From Coriolopsis trogii (Eukaryota; Basidiomycota; Agaricomycetes; Polyporales; Polyporaceae), in the NCBI GenBank assembly GCA_020543525.1, contig JAHYIO010000031.1:558001-622000 (forward strand): a stretch of DNA of 64,000 bases. Reading direction: 5' to 3'. The notes below the pieces were generated by a model, which had not been told where the DNA came from, did no database searches, and saw nothing but the letters and a program-made list of their open reading frames with translations. A program made the translations under genes and the position numbers. Below, piece after piece: positions 11,199-22,613 of the stretch; the stretch's first letter is position 1; every line of letters begins with the position of its first letter.

Positions 11199-11745
11199 TA
11201 ATAATGATAGTTTGTTATTATCCAGTGGGCAGGCGAACAAGCGCACAAACACTGCTGTCTTTTCTGTTATTACATAATACCCCCGCAATCATACCCAGCG
11301 TCCCAACCTCCGTCGAACTCCGCATACGCAATACACGTCAAACGCGAGTGGGAAGGGATATGGTCATCACTGATCGCTCCGCTTCCACGGCCTTGCTTCC
11401 CAACGTGGTAACTGCATTTCTCACGCTAACGGGAATCCACCCGCGCGTTCCCACTCCTCGCAAATTCCACCGCCCCAAACTGGTTGGCGGGGTTTGCAAT
11501 TTCGCGTTCCGCCCTACAGTTTTCAGGCGGCGCTGTGCAATCGGGTCGGTCCGGCTCCGTTGCAGGCCCCACGTGTCTTCTTCGGCTGGTCCCGGATAAT
11601 CGATGGTTGAAGATGAAGAGATAAGGAATGGTGGTGGAAGGAAATACGGCATGAACAAGGTGGGCCCGGCGGGGATCGAACCCGCGGTCCTGCTGCAAGG
11701 GCAGTGGACCCTCCACGCGACTCTGCCGCTGAGCCACGCGGGCCC
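11199..11745 (-). mobile_element. tRNA-derived SINE
   Basis: The 547-bp element is flanked by an exact 13-bp direct repeat, GCCTCCACATAGA, at 11186-11198 and 11746-11758. The end that abuts the right duplication is a tRNA-like head read on the minus strand from 11745, with pol III A box TGGCTCAGCGG (11736-11726) and B box GTTCGATCC (11681-11673). The opposite end is AT-rich (CATTATTA), consistent with a retrotransposed 3' tail. The unrelated body between head and tail contains no ORF of note. Precise duplications, promoter placement and tail together are the classic SINE structure. Confidence 0.8.
11661..11745 (-). ncRNA. tRNA-like head of the SINE (not a functional tRNA)
   Basis: The acceptor stem (GGGCCCG with CGGGCCC), D arm (GCTC/GAGT), T arm (GCGGG-TTCGATC-CCCGC) and both pol III boxes are intact. 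There are two surplus bases between acceptor and D stem, and no 5-bp anticodon stem with a seven-base loop and U33 can be drawn. No isotype can therefore be given. No T4 pol III terminator follows directly, so transcription would read into the SINE body. Confidence 0.7.
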
Positions 11746-11789
11746 GCCTCCACATAGACTCAAAAGCCCGTCCTAAGACTATGGGCGTT

Positions 11790-11809
11790 GACGCGTGACG
11801 TCACGCGTC
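11790..11809. promoter_or_regulatory. 20-bp palindrome combining CRE and MCB-type motifs
   Basis: GACGCGTGACGTCACGCGTC is a perfect palindrome. Its centre is TGACGTCA (CRE/ATF bZIP site), flanked on both sides by ACGCGT (MluI cell-cycle-box core). It lies 137 bp upstream of the CFEM gene start at 11946 and could regulate it. Function is inferred from motif identity only. Confidence 0.5.
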
Positions 11810-11945
11810 TTCACCGCCTCAAGACTAGGACGCGACCAGTCCTCGCGGTCGTGGAGCTTGACTCCAGCGATTGACGCATATATGCATGGAACGCATGCAC
11901 AACGCAGTCTTGTATACATCTCGCGACCTTCCCATCCCGTGAACT

Positions 11946-12702
11946 ATGTTCTCCAGCAGGGTGTTGGCTAACATCTCTGCGGCGCTCCCTCTCATCTCAT
12001 GCGTTCGAGCCAAGACCAGCATCTGCATGCAGGCTTGCATCAAAGAGGCTAGCCTGGGCTGTGATAGCATGTGCGTCCTTGCGAGAGCAGTGTATAACAT
12101 AGACGGATGAAACTGACGAGCCGATGTGTTCGGCAGCACCGATCCCAACTGTGTTTGTGGTGTAGGAGGCGGGATTGCATCCTGCATCACAAACAACTGC
12201 ACCTCCAGCGAGCAACAGGCGTTCAGCTCCGTCTCGGCCTCGTTATGTGGGCTTGCGAGTGAGTTACATCCCGTACACACCCGACAACTCGAATTCGAAC
12301 TGACGACTCACCCGCACGCACGATTCGGCAGCCACCACAGCGACTGGAACAGGCACCTCCATGTTCTCCGTCCCGCCTCTCTCGCCTCCTGTCACGTCCT
12401 TCACGACCATCCCGATCACCCACGCGACGTCTCCGCCAGCATCGTCCGGGTCCGGGTCTTCAGCCCTCTCCGAGACGACTTCGGCGTACTCTTCTGCTGT
12501 GAGCAGCCTGTCGTCCGTGCTGAGTACCGCCACGGAGATCAGCTCGGACACTGTTACGACGAGCACGACTGAGACGTCGGCTGGCGCATCGCAGACGGGC
12601 AATAATGGCCTAGCGATGAGCTCTCGTTTGAATGTGGGAGGTGTCCTTGGAGGAGCCGTTTTGGTAGTGGGGATAGGCTTTGGCGGCGCGATGGTTCTAT
12701 GA
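11946..12702 (+). CDS. CFEM-domain, probable GPI-anchored cell-surface protein
   Basis: The start MFSSRVLANISAALPLISC forms a signal peptide. It is followed by a Cys pattern typical of CFEM: CMQAC and GC in exon 1, then DPNCVCGVGGGIASC, NNC and SLC in exon 2. After an intron (donor GTGAGT near 12260, acceptor CACAG or GGCAG near 12340) comes a Ser/Thr-rich stalk and a hydrophobic C terminus (GGVLGGAVLVVGIGFGGAMVL) with small residues before it, as in a GPI-attachment signal. CFEM proteins are fungal surface proteins, some of them haem-binding. The first intron junction near 12080-12125 is not resolved: a GTGATA donor or a GC donor fits the frame better than GTGCGT. The family call rests on the Cys spacing. 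Confidence 0.7.
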
Positions 12703-12987
12703 TTTGAGGATATCAATAAGCAGGGCCTCAGGACTGCCAGATGTCGTTGTGAAGCCAGAAGAGACAGAGTTGTACGATATGGTCTCAGTCCAAAGCGTTG
12801 CGGAGGAAGGAAAGCTGGATGCAAGCGCTGGTACGAGGCTGATCAAAAGTTTACATAGGCTGCTCAACTTCTGGTATGCACTGTCCTGATTGCGTCCTTG
12901 CTCTGCACAGTGCACTTAGCACTTGGCCTCCTTCGCTCGCTATCAGACCTACCTTGAATTAGCCACATTCTGGTGCTGCCCGCAATT

Positions 12988-14247
12988 ATGGTCCACTTCC
13001 TCCCGCCCGAACTCCTCCACCTAGTCTTCTCCGCGCTTGAGGTCGACAAACACTGCCTTGTATTATGCGCCCTTGTCTGCAAGTCATGGCGAGAGATCGT
13101 CCGCGTCCATCTCTTTGCAAGACTCGGGGCCATCCATGTTAGCACCTTCGGAGATTTTGACGCGTTTCTTGGGGCCAATCCTATGATCGCGCGGTGCGTC
13201 AAATACCTCAAGTTGGAAGGGAACACCTTCCCATATGCCCGCAACGTTCTCGGTAGTGTCATCAAGAGAGACACCCTCGCAGGAATACTCTCCAAGCTCC
13301 CCGCCCTCAAGCATCTGTCCCTGAAATGTCTTCGCTATCGTGCTCATTCCCTCACAGATGGCCAAAAGGCGGAGTTTGCGCCACTGCGCCTCCAGCGACT
13401 CGACATCGACCGTTGGTACGAACTTACTGACATGCACGCGCTCTCTGCGTTCCACGCGCTACTGTCTCTTTTTATTCTCAACACACTCCAAGTCAAAAAC
13501 GTTCGCCTCCGGAATGAGCAGCTCGCGCCTGGCGCAGGTACGATACCCATCAGAAAGCTTGTCTTCAGAGACTCTGGCACCGACTCCCCTCCATGGTCCC
13601 TGGATCTCCTCGCACGCGTCCTCAAGCCAGGGAGCCTGAAGATGATGTCGGCCCACTGCACGCAGTCGGCAGAGAGGATGGAGTGCATGCGCGCCTTCCT
13701 CAGGGAGGCCGCACGGAACGTTAAGGAGTTGGAGTTGGGTCTGCCGCCTCCCGCGGGAAACCAGCTGGGCAACACCCGTGAGTAGCATCCCCTCATCCTC
13801 ATCTCCTCCCTTCAGTCATGCCGCTCCCGCTCGTGCAGGATACTCACGTCGCGTATGCAAACAGACGAGGCGCCGAGGCCGGATTGGCGGAGTCTCGGGG
13901 ACGCTGTGGCGACTCTTGACGAGCTGGAGGTCCTTTCGATCACGGGCGCGCGACCAGAGTCCTGCGTTGTGCTGCTTTCCCCGCTGAGGAACAAGAGACT
14001 TGAGAGAGTCGTACTTGACTTAGGGCACATTGAGATCTTCCGCTTCGGCGACCCGGTGGGTCATTGGTCTGCGATCGACGAACAACTCACGCGCAAGAGG
14101 TTCCCCCGCCTGGAGAGCGTGACGCTCGCATTTGCTTTCCCGTATGGAGAGAGGTCGGCTATTTCGGCTGCGGCGGCGAGGGCGTTGCCTATGTTGCACG
14201 CAGCAGGGCTGCTCAAGATCGAGGAGATGGAACTGCCTCTTGTCTGA
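12988..14247 (+). CDS. F-box protein (LRR-like repeats)
   Basis: Two exons, 12988-13777 and 13865-14247, join in frame to 390 aa. The N terminus LPPELLHLVFSAL...CALVCKSWREIV is an F-box, which binds Skp1 in SCF ubiquitin ligases. The rest has leucine-rich repeat-like lines (LKHLSLKCL, LQRLDIDRW, VKELELGLP, LEVLSITG, LERVVLDLG, RLESVTLAF) expected to bind substrate. The 3' splice site is CAAACAG at 13864; nearer AGs give the wrong phase. ATG 12988 is preferred to the upstream ATG 12973 because it begins the F-box. Decayed relatives lie at 17784-18930 (+) and 27180-26461 (-), so this is the only intact member here. The substrate is unknown. Confidence 0.8.
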
Positions 14248-15728
14248 GGGTATGTCCGGGCAAGCGTATGCAGTGGTATGGGCTGACTTTCGATATGCAA
14301 CCGCAGCATCTAGTTTTTTCTCCACCGATCGACGAAACGGAGTCGGTACATTCATGTCGGGCTGTGCGACCTTTTCAGATTATACCCGACTGCACTTCTA
14401 TGATCCTAAGCTCCGCCACACAGATGGGTGCAGCCTCAACCAATGGCAATCTCTTTCGTAGGACGGCGCATCTCGCGCAAAGGCGTCAGCTAGCGAAGCA
14501 GATTTGTATCGCGGCAGTGATGGAGCACCTGTTCGAGGTGGACCTGTATTTTCGGCGCTGGACTCCAAGACGCACTGCAGGGGCGTCGCCGTCTCACCAG
14601 ACTCGATATGGCAACAGAGCCTGAAAGGCACTAGTCACATGAAGCCCTGAACAAGGTGCCTTGGTCGCGAACGAGTACATCGCAACCGAGTACAGCCTTG
14701 CGTATGTGATGAAGAGACTCGGAGATGCCGATGTGAGGAGTGCAACGTTCGGTACGGGCATGACGGGCAAGTTGCAGGCTGTGGTGGCCATGCATGGCTT
14801 CCGGGTGAAGACGCTCAAGAAGTCGCACAACTGGCTGTCTCCGACGTCCAGCTTGACGAATAATCCGGTGAGTAAAATATCCGCTAGAGTTGTTGTATAA
14901 TTTCGCTGCTAGATCCACTACCCATTTACGTATGTACTATCGTTTTGGGGCGCTCATGATGTGGATGGGTTTTGGTTCATGCTTGCATCGCGTCAACCCG
15001 TGTCGCTCGGTTGGCTTGCACAATGCGATGTTCGTTCTCAACTCCAAGTTGATGACGTCGACCTTGGGCTGAGCCCCTGCACAGCCCTATCTCGGGATTC
15101 TCCGGGAGATCGCATTTGGCTCTGAATCTGGTTCTTGAATTTGAACGAGTTGTTCATCCAGCTTCCTTGAGTTGGCGGAGACCGTTTTGCTCTCACCACG
15201 CAACCAACTTCTCTGGGGCTTTCACTGTTGCTAGCGCCTTCCGGCTGAAGCTAAATTAGCTGTCGGATTTCCCCCGTCTGGGGCCCGCGTTGTCACTGTT
15301 ACCACTGCGGGGATGCCCATCGTTAAGTCCCATCGTTCGCTGTGTTCAATATGCAATTGTTAAGAAGGCTGGTCAGTCTAGTAACATGTTCAATACGAAG
15401 CAACAATCACGAATCAGGTCGGTACAGCTGACAGTCGTATTCGGCCTCGCAGCCCACTCAGGACTTCTCCGAGTCACGCCAACGTGATACATTCTGAGTG
15501 GTGTGTCTCCCTCACCTCCCTGGAGATATTTTCACATGTTTTCTATACGGCGGTGCCTCAGATCTCTCAGAAGGTCAAGGCTTCGACATGTACGAAGACG
15601 TACCGCAAGGTGAGTTTCAAATTTCAAAGGTCTGAGGTTTCGATCTCTTGGCATATCGAGACATCATCAAGATGTAGATGAGCTGACCGACCCCTTGCAT
15701 GGAGACACAGATACACCTCGTAGTACGC
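14248..15728. other. Region with gene remnants only
   Basis: A coding-like stretch at about 14660-15070 (frame reading VANEYIATEYSLAYVMKRLG, then after a possible GTGAGT...CTAG intron IHYPFTYVLSFWGAHDVDG) has no start codon in context and no family I recognise. The remainder shows nothing. Confidence 0.35.
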
Positions 15729-15730
15729 CA

Positions 15731-15738
15731 TATATATA
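15731..15738 (+). promoter_or_regulatory. TATA box of DUF6533 gene A
   Basis: TATATATA lies about 70 bp before the ATG at 15800. The following leader (GTGACACTCCC...CCAAGAGCAAGT...AGGTCTCGC) is shared with the promoter copies of the inverted paralogue near 30.3 and 30.5 kb. Confidence 0.55.
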
Positions 15739-15799
15739 CGTGACACTCCCATTTTCCAAGAGCAAGTCGCAGGTCTCGCATCACATCCCGCTCGGAATC

Positions 15800-17462
15800 A
15801 TGACATCCATAATCCCGGCAGCGGAGGTTTCACAAGTTGTTGCTATAATACAGAGTTTGTAAGTAAAGTCTCCGCTCGTATACGACTGAAAACTTGGCTG
15901 ATCCACCTCCTCTATCGCTAGGCAAACGGACGGCTACTGTGCCGTCGCCGCTCTGGGTATGCGAGTCTAGAGGCCTGTTTGTTGATAAAGCTCATGGGCA
16001 GTACTTCGACAGCTTGGCTTGTGTTCGAATGGTCCCTGACACTATCCCGTGAAGTTGAGCTATACTGGAAGGATAGGCTCAGTGCGGCAAAAGTGCTGTT
16101 CTTTTGGAATCGGTATCTGCCTATTATCACACTGTGTGTTGGCTTCTATGGAACGTCAAGGTATTCTGACCAGGTACGTCCCTTTCTCCTGCGCCTCAGA
16201 TTAGGCTACCTACAATGATGTGTGGGACAGAGGTAAGATAGAATTGCTTGTTTTTTCACTTCACATGCAGTACATGTTGCTGATGGACCTGCATAGATGC
16301 ACTACTCAGATAGACGTAGAAGGTGTGTTAGATTACCTTCAATACGTGCCCTGGGCGGGTGAGTACTCAGAGGAGCGTTCATCGAGGGCGATCCTCACCT
16401 CATGATCAGGCTTCGCTGCTATGCGTGCCTACGCTTTGGGTGGGCGACGATGGTATCTCGCCGCCGTCACCCTCCTCTTTTCCAGCATGCCATTCATTCT
16501 CAACTGGGTACGCATGCTATTCTTATGCACTTTCTAAGCTCGTTTTCCCGATTAATCGCATTGCTAGTTTCATTTGGTGTTCAACAAATACGCATATGAC
16601 CCTGATCTCACTTGCATTTCTGTTGAGGTCGTGCCGCCAACAATTAACTTAGCGTGCGTATTCTTGATGTCAACTCTCAGTACACTGGTTTTGACAAATA
16701 GATCAGACGTGTGTAGATACTATATATGAGTGGATTTACATGTTCATTGACAGGGAGTACAGTAACCATTGTTTCCCGCTCTTCTCTGATCATCGCCGAC
16801 GCTCTGGTGGTTGCTGTTACCTGGCACACAACATACAGTACCGTCCGGCTAGAAGCTCTGGATGAGAAATACAACTCATTCTCACGGCTCCTCCTAGTGA
16901 ACGGTCAGCCATTCACTCTCTCCAACACGCAACAACGACTGAGCATTCAATAAGCAGGGACTGTATATTTTGCGTGTGTACTATTGCACTATGGGTCGCC
17001 CTGAAATCTGCTAAGTCACAAGTGAAATAGCACTCTGTGCACACTCAATGCTCTACAGCTTGCGTTTACGCTCTGCACTGTGAGTGCATTGATCGTACAT
17101 TGTGACGTGCCTCCACTCACAAAATGGCTCCCAGATCGCAATAAACTCAATACTAGATGGAGACTCGAGCTATTTTGTGGAGTTCATTGAACCGTAAGTT
17201 TCGCAGCTTGTGTCACTTTCCGTTCGGCATTCTGACTCACAGATCCTCGTCCTACAGAATCACGGCAATCCTCGTTAACCGATTCCTTCTGCAACTGCAA
17301 GAGGTGAAAAGGAGGAACGAGGGCGAGCGCAGCTTGGGGGAGATGTCCTCCTACAACTTCGACCGCGTCATTGGTTGCTTGAGCTCGAAGCTCGAGCCCG
17401 AAGATGTGTGGGCTGGTGGCGAGGTTCCTGGCGAGGAGCTGAGGGAAGATCCCTCTCGATGA
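15800..17462 (+). CDS. DUF6533-type seven-helix membrane protein, copy A
   Basis: Basidiomycete family of predicted seven-transmembrane proteins of unknown function. Exon 1 MTSIIPAAEVSQVVAIIQSL is followed by QTDGYCAVAAL and then the DUF6533 core AWLVFEWSLTLSREVELYWK...AKVLFFWNRYLPII. Later exons give LQYVPWAG, FAAMRAYALGGRRWYLAAVT (the RxYAL...R motif usual for these proteins), SSMPFILNW, TVSRSSLIIADALVVAVTWH and RITAILVNRFLLQLQEVKRR, ending GEVPGEELREDPSR at 17462. At least seven introns are needed and I have not fixed every junction. The exon order and intron phases of the first three exons match copy B at 30315-28612. Whether all exons are still in one frame is not proven, so recent decay is possible. 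Confidence 0.65.
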
Positions 17463-17783
17463 AGTCAGGAGATCGAACTCACTGACCGTCCCTCTGTGTC
17501 GTGACCCTGCGTGTTGTTGGAGAGTTTCTTCGCTGTGCACTGTGGCATTCCTCTCCGGCTTCCTGCTTGATCGTCGTCTCCTATTTATTGTGCACTCGAT
17601 TTCTTGGAATAACTGTAGTAGCTGCTGTTCACACGGACTCTCATTGAGTGCGGTTGCCGGGTGACGCAGACTTAGGACGCATCAATAGCGTGCGAATGGG
17701 GGCAGAGTGTGCAATGAGCCCTATGTACATCCATCGTCCGTGATTGACTTACACGCCTGAACTCGCTATAAAACTGAACCTGC

Positions 17784-18930
17784 ATGGATTTGGCTGCTTC
17801 CACCACGGGAAACATTCAGTTTGCCCCTGACATCCATCACGTCTTCGATGCGCTACAACGAAGGACGACAAGGACTCGCTGTCTGCAAGTCATGGCGAGA
17901 AATTGTCGCGTCCACCTCTTCGCGAGCATCGAGATTGTGCGTGGACACGTATCTGGGGACATCTAGGATTTCCTGCAGGGTCGGTTTGCAACCGCGGGAT
18001 GTGGCAAGGACCTCGAGTTGAACACGATACGTGTCCGGTTCGCACAACATCTATGGGCCTGTACTCATAAGAGATACTGGTAAGCATCCTTCCCGAACTC
18101 CCCGCACCCCATCGCGTCTCTCTTCTTTCCGTTTCCGCTCCACATTCCCCACGCCGAATGGCCAATCTTCGGAACGTGCGCCATTAGACCTCGCGCGACG
18201 GCGCACCAGGTGGGACAACAGCGCGCTCGCGCCGGTTCTCTGTGTTCCAGGTCTTGCTCTCCCCCTTCACCATCGACACATGGCAGATAAACAGCGTCCG
18301 TTTCCGGGTTCAAAGGTCCTTGCCACCTCGCCCGATAGTAGCACTGGGTCGAAGCTCGTGGTCGGAGACGGCATCCTCGTATATGCGCCTTTTTCAAAGT
18401 CGTCGGGACTCGGGACTCACCTCCAGGTCTTGGAAAGGACTCTGCCGCAGCCTACGAGGACAAAGGTGAGTAATGTTCTGTCATCCTCCTACTATCTACC
18501 GTCCCTAGCGGGCCGTGCCACTCTCCTCGTCCTGGATGCTCATGTAGCGTCCGCATACAGTCAGGCCCCCGGCGCCGGATTGGCAGGTTCTCAGTCACGC
18601 TGTTAAGGCCGTGAATGCATCGGCGGTCCTCACGCTCACCAGTGTGCCATCCGAGTTTCTATATGTCGCCACGGCGCTGCTTTCCACGGTGAAGATGGGG
18701 AGCTGCGGAAGGTCGTGCTCGCACTGGGGCCCGCCGAGACCTCTCGCTTCGACGAGGCGGCAGACCTGTGATCTGTGGTCGACAAGAACCTGACGCGCCA
18801 GGGGTCCCCCGTCTACAACGCGCGGCATCCGCTTTGACTCGATCTTTTGGGAGCATACGTCTGTGGTGGTTGCCACGATGAAGGCGTGCCCTATGTTGTG
18901 CGAAGCCAGTCGAGGACGTGTAGATGCTTT
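17784..18930 (+). pseudogene. Decayed F-box gene
   Basis: Fragments align to the intact F-box gene but in different frames: DIHHVFDAL, then VCKSWREIV in a shifted frame, LVLDAHVA...APGAGLA, LTLTSVPSEFLYVATAL and MKACPMLCEAS (compare ARALPMLHAAG in the intact gene). Small deletions between HVFDAL and VCKSWR and several stop codons break it. It lies directly downstream of DUF6533 copy A, the same order as on the minus strand at 30.3-26.5 kb. Confidence 0.6.
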
Positions 18931-19658
18931 TGGACACGCAGGATGGTACGTTCTTTCATTTCCCGCGTGCAGACGTAGGGGCTAACGTGCTAATTCAGTT
19001 CGCCACGAGTAGAACTTGGTGCGTCGTCCAGCTCCAGTGGGTTCGGAGCATACTCGCTCAACAGTCAGAGAAGGTACTGTGATTGCTCACGCATCTATTG
19101 ATTCCGAAGTGACAGTCGTCATGCTGTGCTGCAGGTTGTGCTGCAGATACTGCAGAGTTTCGAAACAAGGGCGGTTTGTCTGCTCGTAGTTGATCCCGAA
19201 GAGGCGCCCGTCGGAAAGATCGATTTGCACGATGCATACATACCAGTATCGCGGGCGCAGGTGGAGAATTGCCTGATGCTCATCTGTTGAGGGGAAATGA
19301 CTCGGCGCTGTCTACGAGGGTGAACGATCCAGCGCAGTGGAGCATATGACGACACGGTGGGACAAACATTCCTCGCCTGCAAGGGAACGAACACGTTCTA
19401 TCGGTTCTGAACGGTCTCCAGCGTCGTGTATCGTTTATCACGCCGTTGGGAGAGTTGTCGCTGCAATGTGGCTCTGGCAAATGTCTGGACAGTTCCCATA
19501 TATGGCAAGTAGCGTGGTGCAGGAGGGGAGGACTGACGCGGTGGGTGGGGCTACAATGGACGACCCTGATCAGCTCTCGATCCCTCAATGGCGCACTTCT
19601 ACGTATGGCACCCCTTGGTGCTCGATGACGACAATGGCCCGCACGGTTGAGTGCATCC
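18931..19658. other. Intergenic, no supported gene
   Basis: Short ORFs without domains. The right edge is the promoter of the HAM1-like gene. Confidence 0.4.
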
Positions 19659-19666
19659 TATATAAT
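19659..19666 (+). promoter_or_regulatory. TATA box of the HAM1-like gene
   Basis: TATATAAT lies 132 bp upstream of ATG 19798. It is followed by a pyrimidine-rich leader, the usual fungal core-promoter arrangement. Confidence 0.5.
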
Positions 19667-19797
19667 CGCATCCCCCTTTATCTCCTGACTTCACAGATTT
19701 CACGACCCCCGTTACGACCAAGACTGCTTGATCGCACTTTAACGACTTACCCCACTCACCAAACCCACTTCATCTCACTTTACGACACTACACCAAC

Positions 19798-22613
19798 ATG
19801 TCTCTCCCTCAAGCTCAGAAGGACATCAGCAATCACCCCGCGGCCGGCAGCGTCACCGAGCCGATCGACCGCCAGAAGCTCCAGTCCGATGTCGACCGCA
19901 AGCTAAAGCTCTACGGCGCCTGGGCCGCGATGCAACAGTCGCGCCTCCCGACCAACGACCAGATCGACGCCATCCTTGCCCACTTCTCCCACTCCACCGT
20001 CGCCAACGCCGACTCCCTCTCGTCCGACGGTCAGCGCCTCGTGCACGACACCTCGGACATCCTCGAGACGCTCCGTGCGCTCATACGCGAGAAGAACGCA
20101 GACGAGGTCCTCCAGAACTTCGTCTGGCACACGCGCGACGTCAACCTCGACAAGGCGAAGAAGGACCCGAACGAGGTCCTGCCCGTCGAGGGCGGCAAGG
20201 CGAAGAGCGACGGCCAGCAGGCTGTTCAGCACCTGCGCACCCTCCTTTCGCTCGTCTTCACCAACGCCGAGGTTCGCAAGCTCCTCAGCGACTTTGGCGT
20301 CATCGGACGCGACCTCCTCGCGCGCGGTGCGGAGAAGATCGCCGAGCAGGCGCGGCCCTCCGAGGACGCGCTGCGCCGTATCGACGAGCCCGCGCCCGAG
20401 CACAAATTCATTTCGAAAGATGGCAAAGAGGTTGGGCCCAATGAGACTCCGGTACGTTGCTCAATCTTGTAGGCAGGTCGTTGACTAACATGATGCGCAG
20501 GTACCTGAGGTCCGGATTCCAGGCACCGACACTCGCATCGCGCACCATCCTCGCGCCGATGACCCCGCAAAGGGCACGATCGTGCAGCAGGGCGATGAGG
20601 TCAAGCGCGGTGACGAGGCGTTGAACGAAGCGCAGCGCAAGAAGGAGGAGTTCAAGAGCCAGGCTCAGGTAAGCGCGCAGCTCCGCAACGCCTCTGACAC
20701 TGTACTGACGTCATGGCCAACAGATCGAGGCGGAGCGCCACAAGGAGGACCTCAAGGAGCGCGCGGCCGTCGACGAGCCTGTCCAGGATGAGGGAGATGC
20801 GCAGGTGCGCAAGAACCGCATCCAGGACAAGATCAGTGGCATGAAGGACTCGATCATGGGCCGCGTCCCTGACGAGCACAAGGACCGTGCCACCGAGCAG
20901 CGCGACCGCTTCAAGAACTTTTTCAACGACGAGTACTTCCCTGAGGAGCGTCGTGATCAGTTCATCTTCCGTCTCAAAAAGGTAGGCAGTTGTGGAGCTT
21001 CCGCGCTCGGGCCGCGCTCACGCTCTTTGTCGTACAGGTCATTTACGAATGCCAGAGTCACGATGACTATCAGGAGTCGATGAAGTGGCTCCTCAACTTC
21101 CTCGAGGAGTACGCTTCGCACGGGCGTACCATCGCCGACCACGGCAAGGACTCGCACCAGCAGCTCAGCTCCGACCCCAACCTCCAGACCTCTCTCACCG
21201 AGATCCGCACGCTGTTCGAACGATTCGCAAATGGTCGCAGCTTCGACACTATCGGCGAGCCCATGCGCGCGCTCTACGACGATGCCCAGAACGACGAGCG
21301 ACTCCGCCATTGGTTCCGCGACGTCGACGAGTACGTTCGGGAGGTCCTCCTCCAGCCCGGATACGTCCTCGATGACCAGGCCAACGAGCGCGCGCGCCAG
21401 CTCAAGGACAGCGGTCGCGAGTTCTACGACGGCAAGTACAAGGGCCACTTCGACAACCTGTTCAACAGCATCGCTGCCTGGTTCCAGGCGTGGGCTGAGG
21501 ATCCGTTGAACAAACAGTGAGTACACACGGTTCATGGTCGGACGTTCTGAGGTGCTGATGTATGGCGACAGGTTCGGCAACAACTGCGCTACGCTCACCA
21601 AGAACCTGCTGTTCGACAGCGACGGCAACCTCAAGTTCAAGCCCGAGCTTTGGGCGGACGTCCGTCAGAAGATCCTGCCCGGGTTCATCGAGCAAGTCGG
21701 ATACGTGCCCATCCCGCGCATCGAGTACACGGACGATCAGGTGGACTTGGTCATCGAGAACCTGGCTCTGTCGGGCAAGAACCTCTTCCCCAACGTCATC
21801 GACGTCGACATGCACAACCACGTCAAGTTCAGCGCGTACAAGAATATCAAGTAAATCTCCCGCATTCTAATGATGGTCCCCTCGGATACTGATGTCTCTA
21901 TAGGGACGAGATGCATCACGAGTTCACGCTCACTCTCGGCCAGATTCAGGCTGACATGCGCGACGTCGCCTTCTACTTCCGCAAGAAGACGGGCACCGTG
22001 AAGCTCACGGACTCTGGCCTCGCGGATGTCCTCCTCGGCGGCCAAGGCCTCACGGTCACCGTCCACCTCACGTCGGCCGAGAAGGACCGATCATCGGTCT
22101 TCAAGGTCAAGGATGTCACAACGAACATCCACACGCTTAAATTCAGCATCCGCGACTCGAAGCACGACACGCTGTACAAGATGCTCAGCCCGCTCGCGAC
22201 CGGGCTCGTCAAGAAGCAGCTCCAGCGGGCGATCTCGAACGGCATCCACACCCTGTTCGGATACATTGACCGCCAGCTCGTCGGCGTGCGCGACCAGATG
22301 GCCGAGGCGAAGGCGAGCGAGGATAAGGGCCGCCGGGACGTGCTCAAGCAGCAACTTGCGCAGCGTAAGGCGGAGGCTGATAAGGCGAAGGCTAAGAAGG
22401 AGGAGCGCGGTGCCCAGTTCAAAGTCGTCACCCAGCCGGGAGACAAGATCCTCGACGCTGGCCACCCAGCCGGTTGGGTCAACCGGGCAGGTGAGCGCCA
22501 GGAGGCTGCGAGGAAGGGCGAGGAGTGGAGGAGTGAAGCGTGAGTTCTTTTCGCCCATTTGTTAGTTGAGCAATGATACTGACGACGGAAACAGGTACAA
22601 CAGCGTTTTCTGA
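19798..22613 (+). CDS. HAM1-like protein (HAM1_N and HAM1_C domains)
   Basis: Seven exons join in frame to 830 aa: 19798-20451, 20501-20668, 20724-20981, 21038-21516, 21572-21850, 21904-22539, 22595-22613. I recognise the fungal HAM1-like architecture (formerly DUF5923/DUF4449). The helical N-terminal part has DRKLKLYGAWAAMQQSRLPTN and LLSDFGVIGRDL; the middle has YDDAQNDERLRHWF; the beta-rich C-terminal part has LWADVRQKILPGFIEQVGYV, PRIEYTDDQVDLVIENL and MRDVAFYFRKKTG. The C-terminal part resembles tubular lipid-binding folds by family knowledge, so lipid binding is possible but not shown. No signal peptide. A charged Lys/Glu/Ala coiled segment precedes the C terminus. The last exon codes only the end (YNSVF). 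Codon use is strongly C/G-ending, suggesting good expression and an old resident gene. Confidence 0.85.

Noticed and set aside
11661..11745. A functional tRNA gene with both pol III boxes
   Set aside because: No valid anticodon arm can be drawn, there are surplus bases before the D stem and no T-run terminator. Exact 13-bp duplications flank a much longer unit, so it is treated as a SINE head.
13778..13864. Apparent frameshift between the two halves of the F-box gene at 12988-14247
   Set aside because: The two AG acceptors that look best give the wrong phase, but the CAAACAG ending at 13864 joins the exons in frame and yields 390 intact codons.
17766..17799. TATAAAAC directly before ATG 17784 as a promoter for a new gene
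   Set aside because: It lies too close to the ATG, and the downstream sequence is a broken F-box gene.
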